This document shows positions 49,769-60,062 of a stretch of DNA of 64,000 bases, in pieces. The position numbers were made by a program, and so were the translations under genes. Source of the stretch: Euglena gracilis (Eukaryota; Euglenida; Euglenophyceae; Euglenales); the NCBI GenBank assembly GCA_039621445.1, contig CP154954.1, positions 72,361,082-72,425,081 on the forward strand, in the 5' to 3' direction. Each line of letters begins with the position of its first letter. The first letter of the stretch is position 1. The notes under the pieces were generated by a model. The model was not told where the DNA came from, did not search any database, and was given only the letters and a program-made list of their open reading frames with translations.

Positions 49769-51490
49769 CAAAAAAGGGCACCTAATTAGGAATTTGCACC
49801 CAAATTAGGATCAAAATTGCCTAAAATGTGTGACAAATTCCTAATTGTAGCTATTTTTGGACCCAAAAGTTCTAAAAATAGGTCCCATGTGACGTTGTAT
49901 GAGAGGTCACACTTGTCACGCGTGACCCGTCAAAACTTCCACGTCCCCCCCGCGCCCCCCCCCGCGCCCCCCCCGCGACCCCCCCCGCGACTCATACACC
50001 CCCGGAGCCAAAAAAGGGCACCTAATTAGGAATTTGCACCCAAATTAGGAATCAAAATTGCCTAAAATGTGTGACAAATTCCTAATTGGAGCTATTTTTG
50101 GACCCAAAAGTTCTAAAAATACAGGGGGTAGCTTTAAATCGTTGGACACTTAATTCGGTTTGACATTTAACTCGGTCTGGATTAAATCGGATTTAATCCA
50201 GCGAGGTTCGGGTGTCAGACCGGATTTAATCCAGCGAGTTAAACCGCTATGGAGGATATTCCTAATTGGTGAATGCACAGATTTCTGGTGCAGAAGGACA
50301 GTTTGGAGTGAGGTACCATATTCCTTCCGTTTATCACTGGCATTCATTCTTTCTCCAGAGAGGACTCCAGAGAGGAGAAAGATTTCAAAGCAGTTGTGTC
50401 GAGGCGGAAGATATGCTAGAAAACAGGTTGACTTCCTCCCAAATTTCTCCCCTCGTTGCCTTCTCACTCAGGAAATCCAAGAAACAAAAGGTGAACAAGC
50501 AGTGGGCCTCCTGCTGATCACCTTGCAGTTGGAGGTGTGATCCCTGTGTTGTTCCCCTGTGTTGTTCAGCAGTGTTTCCAAACATTCTAAAAGATTTTTA
50601 TGTTGTCAAGATGTCTGAATGCATCTGCAACGTCATTTAGCAACATTTGTCTGCGGTTGTCATCACAATCGTTTTTTTCAAGGACAATCTTCCAGCAAAT
50701 CCCATATACGTTTTCTTCTGCATTTTTTTCATGTGACATCATTCAGTCGACATTTGCACATTTCATGCATCACAATTCAACCCAGCAGCATTCTAATTAG
50801 CATTCCTTCCACCTTCCATCTTCTTCAGGAGAGTTGAGAAAGAAGGGGACGAACGAAGATGAAGTCGTTTTTAACTGTTGCAGTTTTTGTAATATAGCGC
50901 CGTTTGTTTCAGTTTCAGTGGGTTGTGTTTTTGCTCAAATTTGTTTTAATTTGCTGTGAACCTTCTTTTGGTGTTTGGCAAAATGTTGTTTCAGGCGGGC
51001 TTTGTTCAGGCTGGCTCGTTGTTTTTTGTTTTGGCCTTGGGCGCACCGTGGGTAAATATTTAAATTCCGCAGAAAAATGACACACCCCGCCCTGCAAATT
51101 AATTCCTTCAGCTTTTTTGCACTTTTTCATTTTTTTCTGGGGATTCCAATTTTTTTTTGACAAAACTGTTTTTCCCGTTCCAGTCGGGACCAAATACTCC
51201 CGTCCGTTCTACTGAAAAGAGTTACAAAAAAAAACAACGTCGGCTCCATGACATTTTTGAGCCTTCCTTGGCCCGGACCGAATTTAATCCGCCGAGGTTT
51301 GGTGCCGAAACCGAATTTAATCCGGGCGCCTTTAATCCCTACGTATTAAGTACCCGGCGCCTTTAAACTACCCCCTGTAGGTCCCATGTGACGTTGTATG
51401 AGAGGTCACACTTGTCACGCGTGACCCGTCAAAACTTCCACGTTCCCCCCGCGACCCCCCGCGACCCCCCCCGCGACTCATACACCCCCA
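49764..51490 (+). repeat. 240-bp tandem duplication, second copy interrupted
   Basis: Copy 1 is 49,764-50,003. Copy 2 starts at 50,004 (GGAGCCAAAAAAGGGCACC in both), breaks at 50,121 and resumes at 51,380 (GGTCCCATGTGACGTTGTAT). Confidence 0.9.
50122..51377. mobile_element. 1,256-bp TA-flanked DNA transposon (non-autonomous)
   Basis: Ends CAGGGGGTAGCTTTAAA and TTTAAACTACCCCCTG are inverted (10 bp perfect, extending with one 1-bp indel). It is flanked by TA on each side, and the empty site (AAAAATA-GGTCCC) is present in copy 1 of the host duplication at 49,875-49,886. TA duplication plus CAG ends fit the Tc1/mariner-pogo group. Internal ORFs (up to 126 codons at 50,160-50,540) show no transposase motif, so it is probably mobilised in trans. 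Confidence 0.85.
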
Positions 51491-51528
51491 AGGACATGGA
51501 AGGGGGCTGTCACACGTTCACAACATAT

Positions 51529-51669
51529 TTAAAAGGGGTTGTTACATTCCTCGGTGTCGATGAAGTCGGCGGTGTTCATCGCCCTCTGTAGGAAGGCAAT
51601 TTTCCTCACTCGTTGCAGGTCCAACCGCGTGCGAAGGTTGCAGCCACAGCTCACTTCGGATGATTCCAT
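51529..51669 (-). CDS. Small ORF or first exon, 46 codons
   Basis: ATG at 51,669 after an in-frame TAG. MESSEVSCGCNLRTRLDL, RKIAFLQRAMNTADFIDTEE, then TAA. The composition and single clean frame look coding. The CGCNLRTRLDL segment faintly recalls the start of a TBP repeat, but this is too short to claim. It could also be a first exon with donor at CAACGA|GTGAGG. Confidence 0.35.
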   Translation of the reverse strand: MESSEVSCGCNLRTRLDLQRVRKIAFLQRAMNTADFIDTEECNNPF

Positions 51670-51779
51670 GGATCCAAAAAAGACAGCACTCTACTCTGTC
51701 CCCCAGGCCTTTTTTCAAAAGTCTTCACACAAAAAAAATCGAATGAGACTAAAAAAAATTAGTTAATCCCACGACTGTG

Positions 51780-52200
51780 ATGGATATGACCCGGACGGGG
51801 GGGTTAGAAGCGGCCACACTTTGAAGTGGGCCCTGCGCACCGTAGGTTAACCTCATCGTGGACAATTGTCTCTCCACCCCACAGCTAGCTCATGCGCACT
51901 GATGTAACCGCAGGCACGGGTCGCAGAGAGCAGGTGGAAATACACGTCGTCAATTATAGCGAACTTTTAAGACGCGGAGGGCAGGGAATTTCTTAAGGAC
52001 CCCGGGGGGGGGGGGGCAGCCTCCGGCTGGCAAAAAGGTTGTTGGCGGGGGGAGGGGGTCCGGGGCTGGAGCGGGCTGGGCTGGGCTGGGTCGAGGAAAA
52101 AGGGATGGGGGGGGGGCAGGTGACCCACTCACTTTCCCGTAAAAACGAACATTAAAAAATAAAAACAATTAAAAAAAATGGGCTTTCCAATCCTACCGGG
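51780..52200. repeat. Family D repeat and C/G runs
   Basis: CAG|GGAATTTCTTAAGGACCCC head at 51,985, then CCTCCGGCTGGCAAAAAGG and CTGGGCTGGGCTGG, ending near GACCCACTCACTTTCCCG, a tail motif repeated at 52.67 and 52.92 kb. Confidence 0.65.
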
Positions 52201-52202
52201 AG

Positions 52203-52655
52203 GGGTTGGGCAGGGCTGGATAGAGGTAGAGGGATAGAGGTAGAGGTAGAGGTAGAGGTAGAGGTCACCTCTACCTCTACTATCCCTCTATGTCACCTCA
52301 ATGTCAAACTTCTAAGGGAAGTGGCTTATCAAAGAAATTTTATGCCGAACGAAGGCAATTTTATGGAAAAAATCAGAAATTGGCCATTCTTGTCACAAAT
52401 CTCCTATGGCAATTTTTGAAACCACCCATCCGGATATTTTTTCTCATTCCTAACCTAAATAAGATGTGTTGAGATGCTAATTTGCCAAATTTGAGGCATT
52501 TGGAGCCTTTTGTGGCCCTTATTGGTGCCATTTTATGACATTTTATGGACATAGAGGTGACATAGAGGTAGAGGTAGAGGTAGAGGTGGGTCAGATAGAG
52601 GTAGAGGACTTTGACCTCTACCTCTACCTCTATCCAGCCCTGGGTTGGGCCAACC
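52203..52655. repeat. Foldback with (TAGAGG)n arms
   Basis: Left GGGCAGGGCTGGATAGAGG and right CCTCTATCCAGCCCTGGGTT are inverted. Both arms are (TAGAGG)n hexamers, with a second inner pair of the same hexamer (52.26-52.31 / 52.55-52.58 kb). Confidence 0.8.
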
Positions 52656-52732
52656 GATGGGGGGGGGGGGGCAGGTAACCCGCTCACTGTCCCGTGGGAA
52701 AAAAAAACACTGAAAAGACTGAAACACAAAGC

Positions 52733-52805
52733 TCTCTAGCCGGCCAGCTTCCCACCACGTGACCTCGTTCACCGACTGCTCGAAGAGCTCAGTGGCAGCG
52801 TCCAT
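52733..52805 (-). CDS. Possible first-exon fragment
   Basis: ATG at 52,805 directly after a G/C run: MDAATELFEQSVNEVTWWEA, then GRLES. Natural acidic/aromatic sequence, but no clear donor. Confidence 0.25.
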
Positions 52806-53014
52806 TCGGGGGGGGGGGGGGGGGGAGAGTGGGTCGCTATCCGGATAAAAAAAAACCAACTGAAATCAGTGATAAATGAAGTTATCCAGCCAACCGGTGA
52901 CGGGGGGGGGGGGGGCAGGTGACCCACTCACTGTCCCGTGAATAAAAAGACTGAAAAGTATGAAAAATAAAGTAATACAATAACCCTACCCAACACTGAA
53001 ATGACCAAAAACCC

Positions 53015-53168
53015 TCAGTCTCTGTAACGCTGGGCAGGCTCAAAGGGACTGCACTTCGCCAAGTAGCAGGAGATGTCAGCGTCATCCACCCCCCGGCTGC
53101 GTGCATACCTTCACCACTTGCTCCGGGGCCCCGTTGTACGAGTGATGAAATAGGTATGCGGCAGGGTT
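53015..53168 (-). CDS. Terminal exon with one-base shift at a G-run
   Basis: NPAAYLFHHSYNGAPEQVVK reads in one frame and DDADISCYLAKCSPFEPAQR ... to TGA in another. The switch is at a run of six G (minus strand) within CAGCCGGGGGGTGG; 154 bp is one over a multiple of three. Removing one G would give one frame throughout. Unknown protein, apparently a C-terminus. Confidence 0.45.
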
Positions 53169-53306
53169 CTTTTTTTTCCAATTGGGGGGGGGCGTGGGAG
53201 GGGGGGTCAGGGTATTTTTCAGCAGCAGGGGGGGAGGGGGGTCACTCCGCACGTGCAAGCACTTTTCACATGTATTTTATTTGCGCAAATGCGCGCAATG
53301 ACCACA

Positions 53307-54320
53307 TCAAATTATGTCAAGTGACCAATTCAGGAGGACCATTTCCAAGAAGCCAAGACATGACAACACACAGTCAGTTTTCGTACGAGCCCTGCACACT
53401 GTATAGTAGTCCCCCTGAGCATACATCAAATTTCTTGATATGGGGCCCAACATTGCCAGAAGGTCTTCTGTTGCTCTTCTGTGTTGCTCATTTTCAAGGT
53501 CACGCCGGACCACTTCGCCAGGCTTCAAATGGGCCGCGGCAATTTCAACCAAGTTTCCCCAGAGCGCGTTGTAATACCATGCCCCCCCCCCCCATATAAG
53601 ACCCCCCCCCATATAAGGCCCCCCCCCCTGGCCGGCCGAAGGCCGGCCCTTTGGCCGGGACCGACCCCCCAATAGAAGACCCCCCCCATATAAGCCCCCC
53701 CTGGGATTTTGGCTCCCGAGGGGGGGTCTTATATGGGGGGGGGGGCATGGTATTCTAATGCCTTGAAACCGGTGCACCACCTGGTGTCGTTCGGCAAAGG
53801 AGGAGCATTCAGACGACAGCTGGGCAAACGCCATTTCAAAAACAGCCAGAGGCATTTGTCTGCCCAGATCCTTTCACTCGCAATCCAGCATGCGCACGAT
53901 GATTGTACGCAAACCAACGAAGGATGGCCTTCACCTTCTCCAAAGCCGGCCCTGATTATACAACGGCACAACAGTGTGGAGCAACATTCTTTGTGGAACA
54001 GGACCTGTTGTGCAGGGGAAGAAAAGCAAATCAGATCGTTGTTCTTGGACCAACTTTTTCATCCTCTTCATGTTAGAAGCTGAATCAATGCCATGCCTTT
54101 GCTCCACAGCACGAGGCGGGGCCTGGTTTGCATATCCACGCACTTCAGCAGGGTTAAGCAGAGACATGGGTTGTGGTCACAGCAATGACACGGCACTCCA
54201 GCTCCTTCTGGGCAAGTTCAATGGCTTCGAAAAGTTTCTGGGCCAGCCGTTCCGCAGTGTGTGGTTGACCAGTGGTGTCCTCCGCGGACAAAAGGTAGCA
54301 GCCCCCCCCCCAACTTGAAT
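53307..54320 (-). pseudogene. hAT/DUF659-like transposase, decayed
   Basis: Minus strand, in order: LLSAEDTTGQPHTAERLAQK, LECRVIAVTT, a ~95-bp break, DSASNMKRMKKLVQEQ, DLLFFPC, KAILRWFAYNHRAHAGLR, FAERHQVVHRFQG, then LWGNLVEIAAAHLKPGEVV ... ending VLLNWSLDII. The D-x-ASNMK, (I/F)PC and YNH positions resemble DUF659/hAT transposases, which cut and paste DNA. At least two frame changes and one inserted element; not active. Confidence 0.45.
53573..53754. mobile_element. 182-bp MITE-like insertion in the transposase
   Basis: 27-bp inverted ends AATACCATG-C-run-ATATAAG and its complement. The body is C-runs, (C)nATATAAG units and a GGCCGGCCGAAGGCCGGCC palindrome. It separates two coding parts of the transposase remnant. 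Confidence 0.75.
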
Positions 54321-54419
54321 GAACCGGCGTCCGCCACCCCTTGTTTAAAGCGGCGTTTTAGAGACGCCGGGTTCAGGACAGAACCGGCGTCCCCACCCTT
54401 CGGTCAAAGGACACTCCCA

Positions 54420-55010
54420 GGACCAATCTCCGACCACTTATCTGCAATGTCACGCCACTTTGCATTTCACCAAATTCCGGCGATCGCGAGGGTATTTCTG
54501 GCTGTGTCGATCGTCCTGGTACAAAGTCACCCCTCAATCGAAAGCTCTTTTCATCAGACGACTGGCGATCACCACCAAATTCAGCCACGCCGCCTGGAGC
54601 TCTTACTTTTTGTCACTGGGAAATCCTAATTTCACAACTCTGGTGCCCCCCGGAACCCCTCAGGTGGTTGATTCGAAGAGAAAAAACGTTTCTGTAAGGT
54701 TTATTAAGCATCTCAAACCAAAAATCACTGAAAATCACCACACATTTCGACTCAGATTCTGGCCGATCCGACGATCGCGAGCGTATCTCGGGCTGCGTGC
54801 AACGTTAGGGTACCAAGTTACCCCTCGATCGAAAGCTCTTTTCAACAGACGACCAGCGGTGGTCATCAGATCTTTCCACGATGCACGGTACTCTATTTCC
54901 AAATCTGGGCCAATTTTCACCAAATTTGGATATCCACCCCAGTGGTCCCCAAATGGCAAAATTCATTGTCCTAGATGGTTGAAACAGTCATACCAGCACC
55001 TTAGGGCCAC
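54420..55010 (+). repeat. Family G repeats, two ~290-bp copies
   Basis: CGATCGCGAG(G/C)GTAT...TACCCCTC-(A/G)ATCGAAAGCTCTTTT(C) followed by CA(T/A)CAGACGAC occurs at about 54,480 and 54,770. Related fragments are at 38.09 kb (inverted) and 62.83-62.88 kb. Confidence 0.75.
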
Positions 55011-55084
55011 TTTTGGGCACTTTTCGTGACATTTTTAGGAATGAAAACCGGACGCCGGGTTTTGGACAAAACCGGCGTTCCTAA

Positions 55085-55158
55085 CGCCGGGTTTTAGGAC
55101 AGAACCGGCGTCCGTAAAACCCGTGGGGGGGGACGCCGGTTCTGTCCTGAACCCGGCG
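55085..55158. repeat. Family F hairpin
   Basis: CGCCGGGTTTTAGGACAGAA (55,085 on) pairs with TTCTGTCCTGAACCCGGCG (55,140 on); further CCGGCGT copies lie at 54.33-54.40 and 55.04-55.08 kb. Confidence 0.85.
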
Positions 55159-55254
55159 TCTCAAACGCCGGTTTAAAGCACAAAGGGAAGAAGAGCCAGA
55201 CAAAAAGCGGCCACGGAAAGTGCAGAATCGCAGCAGTATACGGCTAAAAAGTCG

Positions 55255-55390
55255 AATTGCCAAAAATGAGTGGCAAAAATGCCGAAAAGCCAAAAGTGAA
55301 CGGCATAATCGCCGAAAAGCCGAAAAACAACGGCTAAAAAGCCGAAAAGCTGCAAAAAAATGTGTCAAAAAGCCGAAAAGCCGAAATGAA
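55255..55390 (+). repeat. AAAAGCCG purine-rich minisatellite
   Basis: About ten irregular units of (C)GAAAAGCC / GCCAAAAATG, 10-15 bp each. Confidence 0.8.
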
Positions 55391-55879
55391 CCACTCATGG
55401 GCGGGAACATTCCTTTGGGAAATTTCGGCTGTCCGCCACGGTGGACCCCCCCCCCCGGGGGGGACTGACCCCCTCGGCACGGCAAAATGGGGACCCCCCT
55501 CTGGTGGCCGAGTCCTCGTCAGACGTGCCGAACCTCCCTTGAGCTAATGGGAGAAGATTGATGCTCAGGGGGTGCGGTCCCCGTGACCCCCCCCGTGACC
55601 CCCCCCGTGACCCCCCCGTGACCCGCAAATGAGGGGTGCGATTTGTCCAATCGATGGGCAGCGATTTGTGCCTTCCATGTTCTCACCGAGTCCACCCACA
55701 AGGTCCCCGAAACTGCCATTTGCCCCCCGTGACCCCCCCCGTGACCCCCCCCGTGACCCCCCCGTGACCCGCGCCACCCCCTCAAAGCGGATGCGACCCC
55801 GATCACTGAAGGACGCAAGACAGCTGGGCTTGGAGGTGGGGCGCAGCTGGTCCACCAGGCTTGGTCGTGGTGGCTAGTG

Positions 55880-56970
55880 TCATAGGTGTCAAACGGGGGG
55901 GGGTGGGGGGGGGGGGGGGGCGGGCGCCCGCCCCCCCCCCGGGATTTTGGAAAGAAAACAATTTTGCGGCACGAATGTGATATTTTTCTTTGCAATGCCA
56001 TGTTCAATAGCTCAAAGGGCGTTACCGTCTCGGCTGCCTTCGGCAGCCACCTTACCAGTTGAAAACACGTTTTTGGAGAATGAATTTGCAAAATCCATTG
56101 GCCTCGGCCGCCTTTGGCGGCCGAAATAAAAATCCTTGAAAAAAGCCAAGAAGAAGCCATTTTTTTCACTTTGCACAAAATCATTTTTTTTGTTGACCCG
56201 CAGAGTTTCCCCCAAACTCGGCTGGTCAAGAAAATGGAGGGAGGGGGACATATGGGGATATCAGTTTGTATTCAAACAGCCAAGGTGAAAGTGGTTTGTG
56301 GGGTCCCAAAAAACAATTAGCATCAAAGGAGGGAGAAAACGTCGGTTTGTGGCCAAAATCAAACATCAAGAAGTGCCGTCCCCCCCCCCCAGGTTGCGAA
56401 GTCGACAGTTGGGTTGAGTTGGGAGGTTTCCAAAAGGAGTTCTAACCATGATTTCGCTTTCTAGCTCAAGTTTTTGGAGCATTGGACTTCAAAAAAGACG
56501 TTAGCGTCTCGGCCCTTTCGGGGCCAGGAGGACAGAAAAAAATACATTTTGGTTGTGCCATAAAAAAAAAATTCCTCGGCGCTTCGCGCCGGGGAAAAAA
56601 GGATGTGCTCCAAATTTTGTCGGTTCCTCCCCCTACTGGGAAAAAATTGTTCCGACACTGCTGGCTAGTGTCACCAGGCAGCATTCCGGTCGTCAAAAAG
56701 GACGACTTTTGTCAATCGTAAATAACAGCCATTTATCCTCGTCAGTCAGAAACACAGGGAGTAATTTACATCGGTTTTGTCAAGAATGTTGCGGCGAGAC
56801 CATTAGAGCATAAATGCTGCCCCGTCATTTATGGATCCGGCTTTTCCCGCCCGAGGGCTAAGAACAATGAAGTCGTCAGCAGGAACAACGGTGGCCCGAA
56901 AATTTGGGCCTATATATTTGTATAGGGCCTGACGTTCCTCAGTTGATCGCCAGGAGCAAGGAACCGTCCT
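55880..56970. other. No firm gene
   Basis: GCGCC/GGCGGCC hairpins at about 56.04, 56.11 and 56.58 kb in AT-rich DNA. Unique-looking 56.75-56.95 kb has short plus frames (RTMKSSAGTTVARKFG) without usable splice signals. Confidence 0.3.
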
Positions 56971-56977
56971 TCCCTTT

Positions 56978-57214
56978 TTGCCGTGTTACGAGGTGGTCTT
57001 GGGAGAAGTTCTCAATGGCGCTCTCTGCGACCTTGGCCTGCGGTTGCATCAGTGCGCAAGGGCCAGTTGTGGGATGGGCTCAGGGCTCACTTCAAGAATG
57101 TGGCCGCTCATGACTTCAGCCTTCCCCCCGAGCATCTCAGTCACATTTGTTGGCACGAACTTATGGTTTTTGTCGGGCACGTTCTGGAAATTTTCCAGTT
57201 TTACATCAAGATGA
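56978..57214 (+). pseudogene. Coding remnant, unknown
   Basis: YEVVLGEVLNGALCDLGLRL reads in one frame, then LWDGLRAHFKNVAAHDFSL, HLSHICWHELMVFVGHVLEI in another; the change is near 57,065. It ends in a C/G-run repeat. The style resembles transposon-encoded proteins, but no family is assigned. Confidence 0.35.
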
Positions 57215-57269
57215 CGGGAGGGGGGGTAGGGTCGGTGGGTCCGGCTGAGCCCCCCCCCCCCCCCCCCGG

Positions 57270-57425
57270 GGGGGTTTTCTTAAGAACCCCCCAGGGGGGG
57301 GGGGTCCAGCCTCCGGCTGGCAAAAAGGCTGCTGGCTGGAAATGAGTTGCTGGCTGGAACCCCCCGGGGTATGGGGGGGGGGGGAGGGGGGGGTCCGGGG
57401 CTGGAGGGGGCTGGGCCGCGGACAC
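57270..57425 (+). repeat. Family D repeat
   Basis: GGGGTTTTCTTAAGAACCCC palindromic head, CCTCCGGCTGGCAAAAAGGC, GCTGCTGGCTGGAA, GTTGCTGGCTGGAACC. Confidence 0.75.
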
Positions 57426-58309
57426 CTTCCGGAGAACCTTCCTGGACACAATTATTGATCCCTAATGGACGAGAAAGTTGGACCCCCATAGACATTTTTG
57501 TTGAGCCCCCCGTGGACACTTATGTGTGAGACTGGTGGTGTTTTTCTGCTTTTCCTTTTTCAGTTTGGGGGTGTGATCCCTGTATCCCCCCCCCCCGTGT
57601 CCCCCCCCGTGTCCCCCCCCGTGTCCCGCACTTCAGGGTCCCTAGAAGGCGGCCAAGGCAACATACAGCATGAATTTTTAGCTGTTTGGCATCATTTTCC
57701 ACGGTTTTTCATGGATTCTCAAGGCCATTTGACTTTCCCCCACCCACAATCCCTTTTTTTTTCACCTAGTATGGCCTGGAGCTTGGCTCGGGGTCAATGT
57801 GAAATAAATTTTTGGTCCCTCAAAAAGTCGCAAATTTCGTCCCAGAAGGTCCCGAAAAGAGGCATGTTTCCCCCGTGTCCCCCCCGTGTCCCCCCCCGTG
57901 TCTCGCCCCACCCTCTTTTTTTTGTTTGCCTCATGCTTGTGGATTGTCCTGGTAATGTCACTGCTTAGCCTGCATCGCACCTTACATTGGTTGTTGTTGT
58001 CAATACTGCCTCCAATTACCACTTTTTTTTGACATTGTCGACCTTGAATGTTGCCAGTGTTTTCCCCATTACAGAATCAGTTGAAAGCATCACTCAAATT
58101 CTATAACAAAACCCAAACTCCAAGCAGTTGCATGCCATGGATGTCGACCACCATCATCGAAGGCGAAATGAAAACTCCACCCCCATCCAAAACAAATAAC
58201 AAACCCCTGAAAACAGGGATGTCCCCCCCGTTGCCCCCCCCCCCCATGACCCCCCCCCGTGACCCCCCCGTGACCCGAACAAAGACCCTTTTCGGCTAGT
58301 TTTTATGGA

Positions 58310-58860
58310 AAAAATTTGGCCGGTGATGCCTAATTTGACAAAATCTTCATGCAGATTCCTAATTTTGAGTCATAAATTTTGCAAATTTGGGGAGGGTGAT
58401 TCCAAATTTGCTGTCAAATTCCTGATTTTAGGTGTGGGGATTGCTAGTTTTTTTGATTTTTCCCCCAAAAATTTATATTCCGTGATTCCTAATTTGGTCG
58501 GCGAAAGGGGGAGCACACGGCTGGCCGACGGCTGGCCGACGGCTGGCCGACGGCGTGACGGAAGCCGGGTCAGGTTGTCTATCTCATATGCGTAGCAAAT
58601 GCCTAATTTGGCGTGCCAGTTCCGAATTTTGAGTGGCAAATTCCTGATTTTGAGGCGTAAATTCCTAATTTCATGTGTAAATTCCTAATTTTGAGTGGCA
58701 AATGCCTAATTTTGTGTCAAATCCCGTTTTCATGTGGAAAATGCACAATTTTGGCTGGCATGAGTGGCAAATGTATATTTCGGGTGAAAATTGCTTAGTT
58801 TCAGCACCTAATGCTAAAATTTGGTGCAAATGCTTCATGTTGGGTGCCAAATCTTCATTT
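58310..58860 (+). repeat. Degenerate ~25-bp (AAATTCCTAATTTTGAGTGGC) array
   Basis: About 15 irregular units of TTCCTAATTT(T)G/AAATGCCTAATTTTG. It is interrupted at 58,518-58,555 by three 12-bp GGCTGGCCGAC(G) units, which recur at 59,528-59,555. Confidence 0.75.
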
Positions 58861-59025
58861 CGGATGTGCGTTTTGAATTTTCTTTCGAATTCTACAAGAG
58901 GGGCTACAATTTTGGGTCACTTGAAACCATTTCACACAATATTTGAGCCTTTTTTTGTCCATTATAAGGTACCTTCGTCCATTATTAGGTAATTTTGCCA
59001 GTGGGACACCAGCTGAGCATTTTTT

Positions 59026-59530
59026 CGTCTTTCGAATAATATGTAGACAAATAACCCTTCACAATGACTGTAGAATGACCCCCCCAAAAAGGGCTGAAAT
59101 GGTCAAAATTGGTCAAAAAGGTCCAAAATTGGCAAAAATTGACGAAAAATGACTTCAAATGGGAAAAAATGCAGCCTCCACCAACGATGAACATGACCTT
59201 GAAGGGAAAATGGCGGCGAAATTGTTTTTGCATTACAAGGCTGTGGCTCGGGTCATTTCCCTGCGAGTCACACGGCTTTTCGTCTTTCGAATTATATGTA
59301 GGCAAATAACCCTTCACAATGACTGTAGAATGACCCCCCCAAAAAGGGCTGAAATGGTCAAAATTGGTCAAAAAGGTCCAAATTGACAAAAATTGATGAA
59401 AAATGACTTCAAATGGGCAAAAATGCAGCCTCCACCAACGATGAACATAACCTTGAAGGGAGATTGGCGGCGAAATTGTTTTTGCATTACAAGGCTGTGG
59501 CTCGGGTCATTTCCATGTGAGTCACACGGC
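59026..59530 (+). repeat. 255-bp tandem duplication
   Basis: Copies start at 59,026 and 59,281 (CGTCTTTCGAAT(A/T)ATATGTA), about 95% alike through GCATTACAAGGCTGTGGCTC and GAGTCACACGGCT. Confidence 0.9.
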
Positions 59531-60062
59531 TGGCCGACGGCTGGCCGACGGCGTGCTCCCCCAAAATGTGGTGTTCCCCTCGTGACCTCCCTGTGAACCC
59601 CCCCGTGACCCCCCCCGTGACCTGAACCACCCCACAAAAGGCATCACCATCTCTTGCTGTCTGTTGGGTGGCTTGAAAGCTTCTAAATTGTGATGGATTT
59701 GTGCCATGATGTCAAAAATTGCCACATTTTTGTCACATTCAATGCCATCTTTCAAAAAAGCGCCACCGTCTCGCCGGCTTTTGGACGGTGGAAAAAAAAC
59801 AATGGTTACATTTGGCATGGTCAAGGATCTCGCCCCCCGGAAAAAAAATTACTTCTACACCCCTGCATGACCCCTCTGTCTGGTTCCAGAGCTGGCGTCT
59901 TTTGTTTTTCCTTTAAATAAAACCACAAAACCCCCCAAAAAACCGTTTTGAAGGGCCCGAAATGTTTTTGAAAGCAGTGTGTCCCGTCACATTCGTTGTT
60001 GCCTCGGCTCTGCATGATGCGCAGTGATCACAAAGCTGTTTTTTTTTGTAGTTCAATGTAAC

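Larger units (their letters stand above)
55570..59640 (+). repeat. Family N minisatellite clusters (CCCCCCGTGAC)n
   Basis: Clusters of 3-5 units at about 55,580, 55,724, 57,584 (GTGTC variant), 57,868, 58,219 and 59,576; further ones at 49.6-49.99 and 51.45 kb (GCGAC variant). None seen below 49 kb or above 60 kb. Their minus-strand translation gives GG(S/T/H)RGG repeats. The DNA between is mostly short-ORF sequence without a called gene. Confidence 0.8.

Noticed and set aside
50160-50540. 126-codon ORF as a transposase
   Set aside because: No DDE/D motif spacing or helix-turn-helix pattern visible; the element is best read as non-autonomous.
51529-51669. TATA-binding-protein fragment
   Set aside because: Only a faint resemblance (CxCNLRTRLDL); too short to assign.
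55395-56229. GGSRGG/GGHGGG 'RGG-like' or collagen-like protein
   Set aside because: Produced by the family N minisatellite; flanking frames do not continue as natural protein and the same DNA repeat gives different peptides at different sites.
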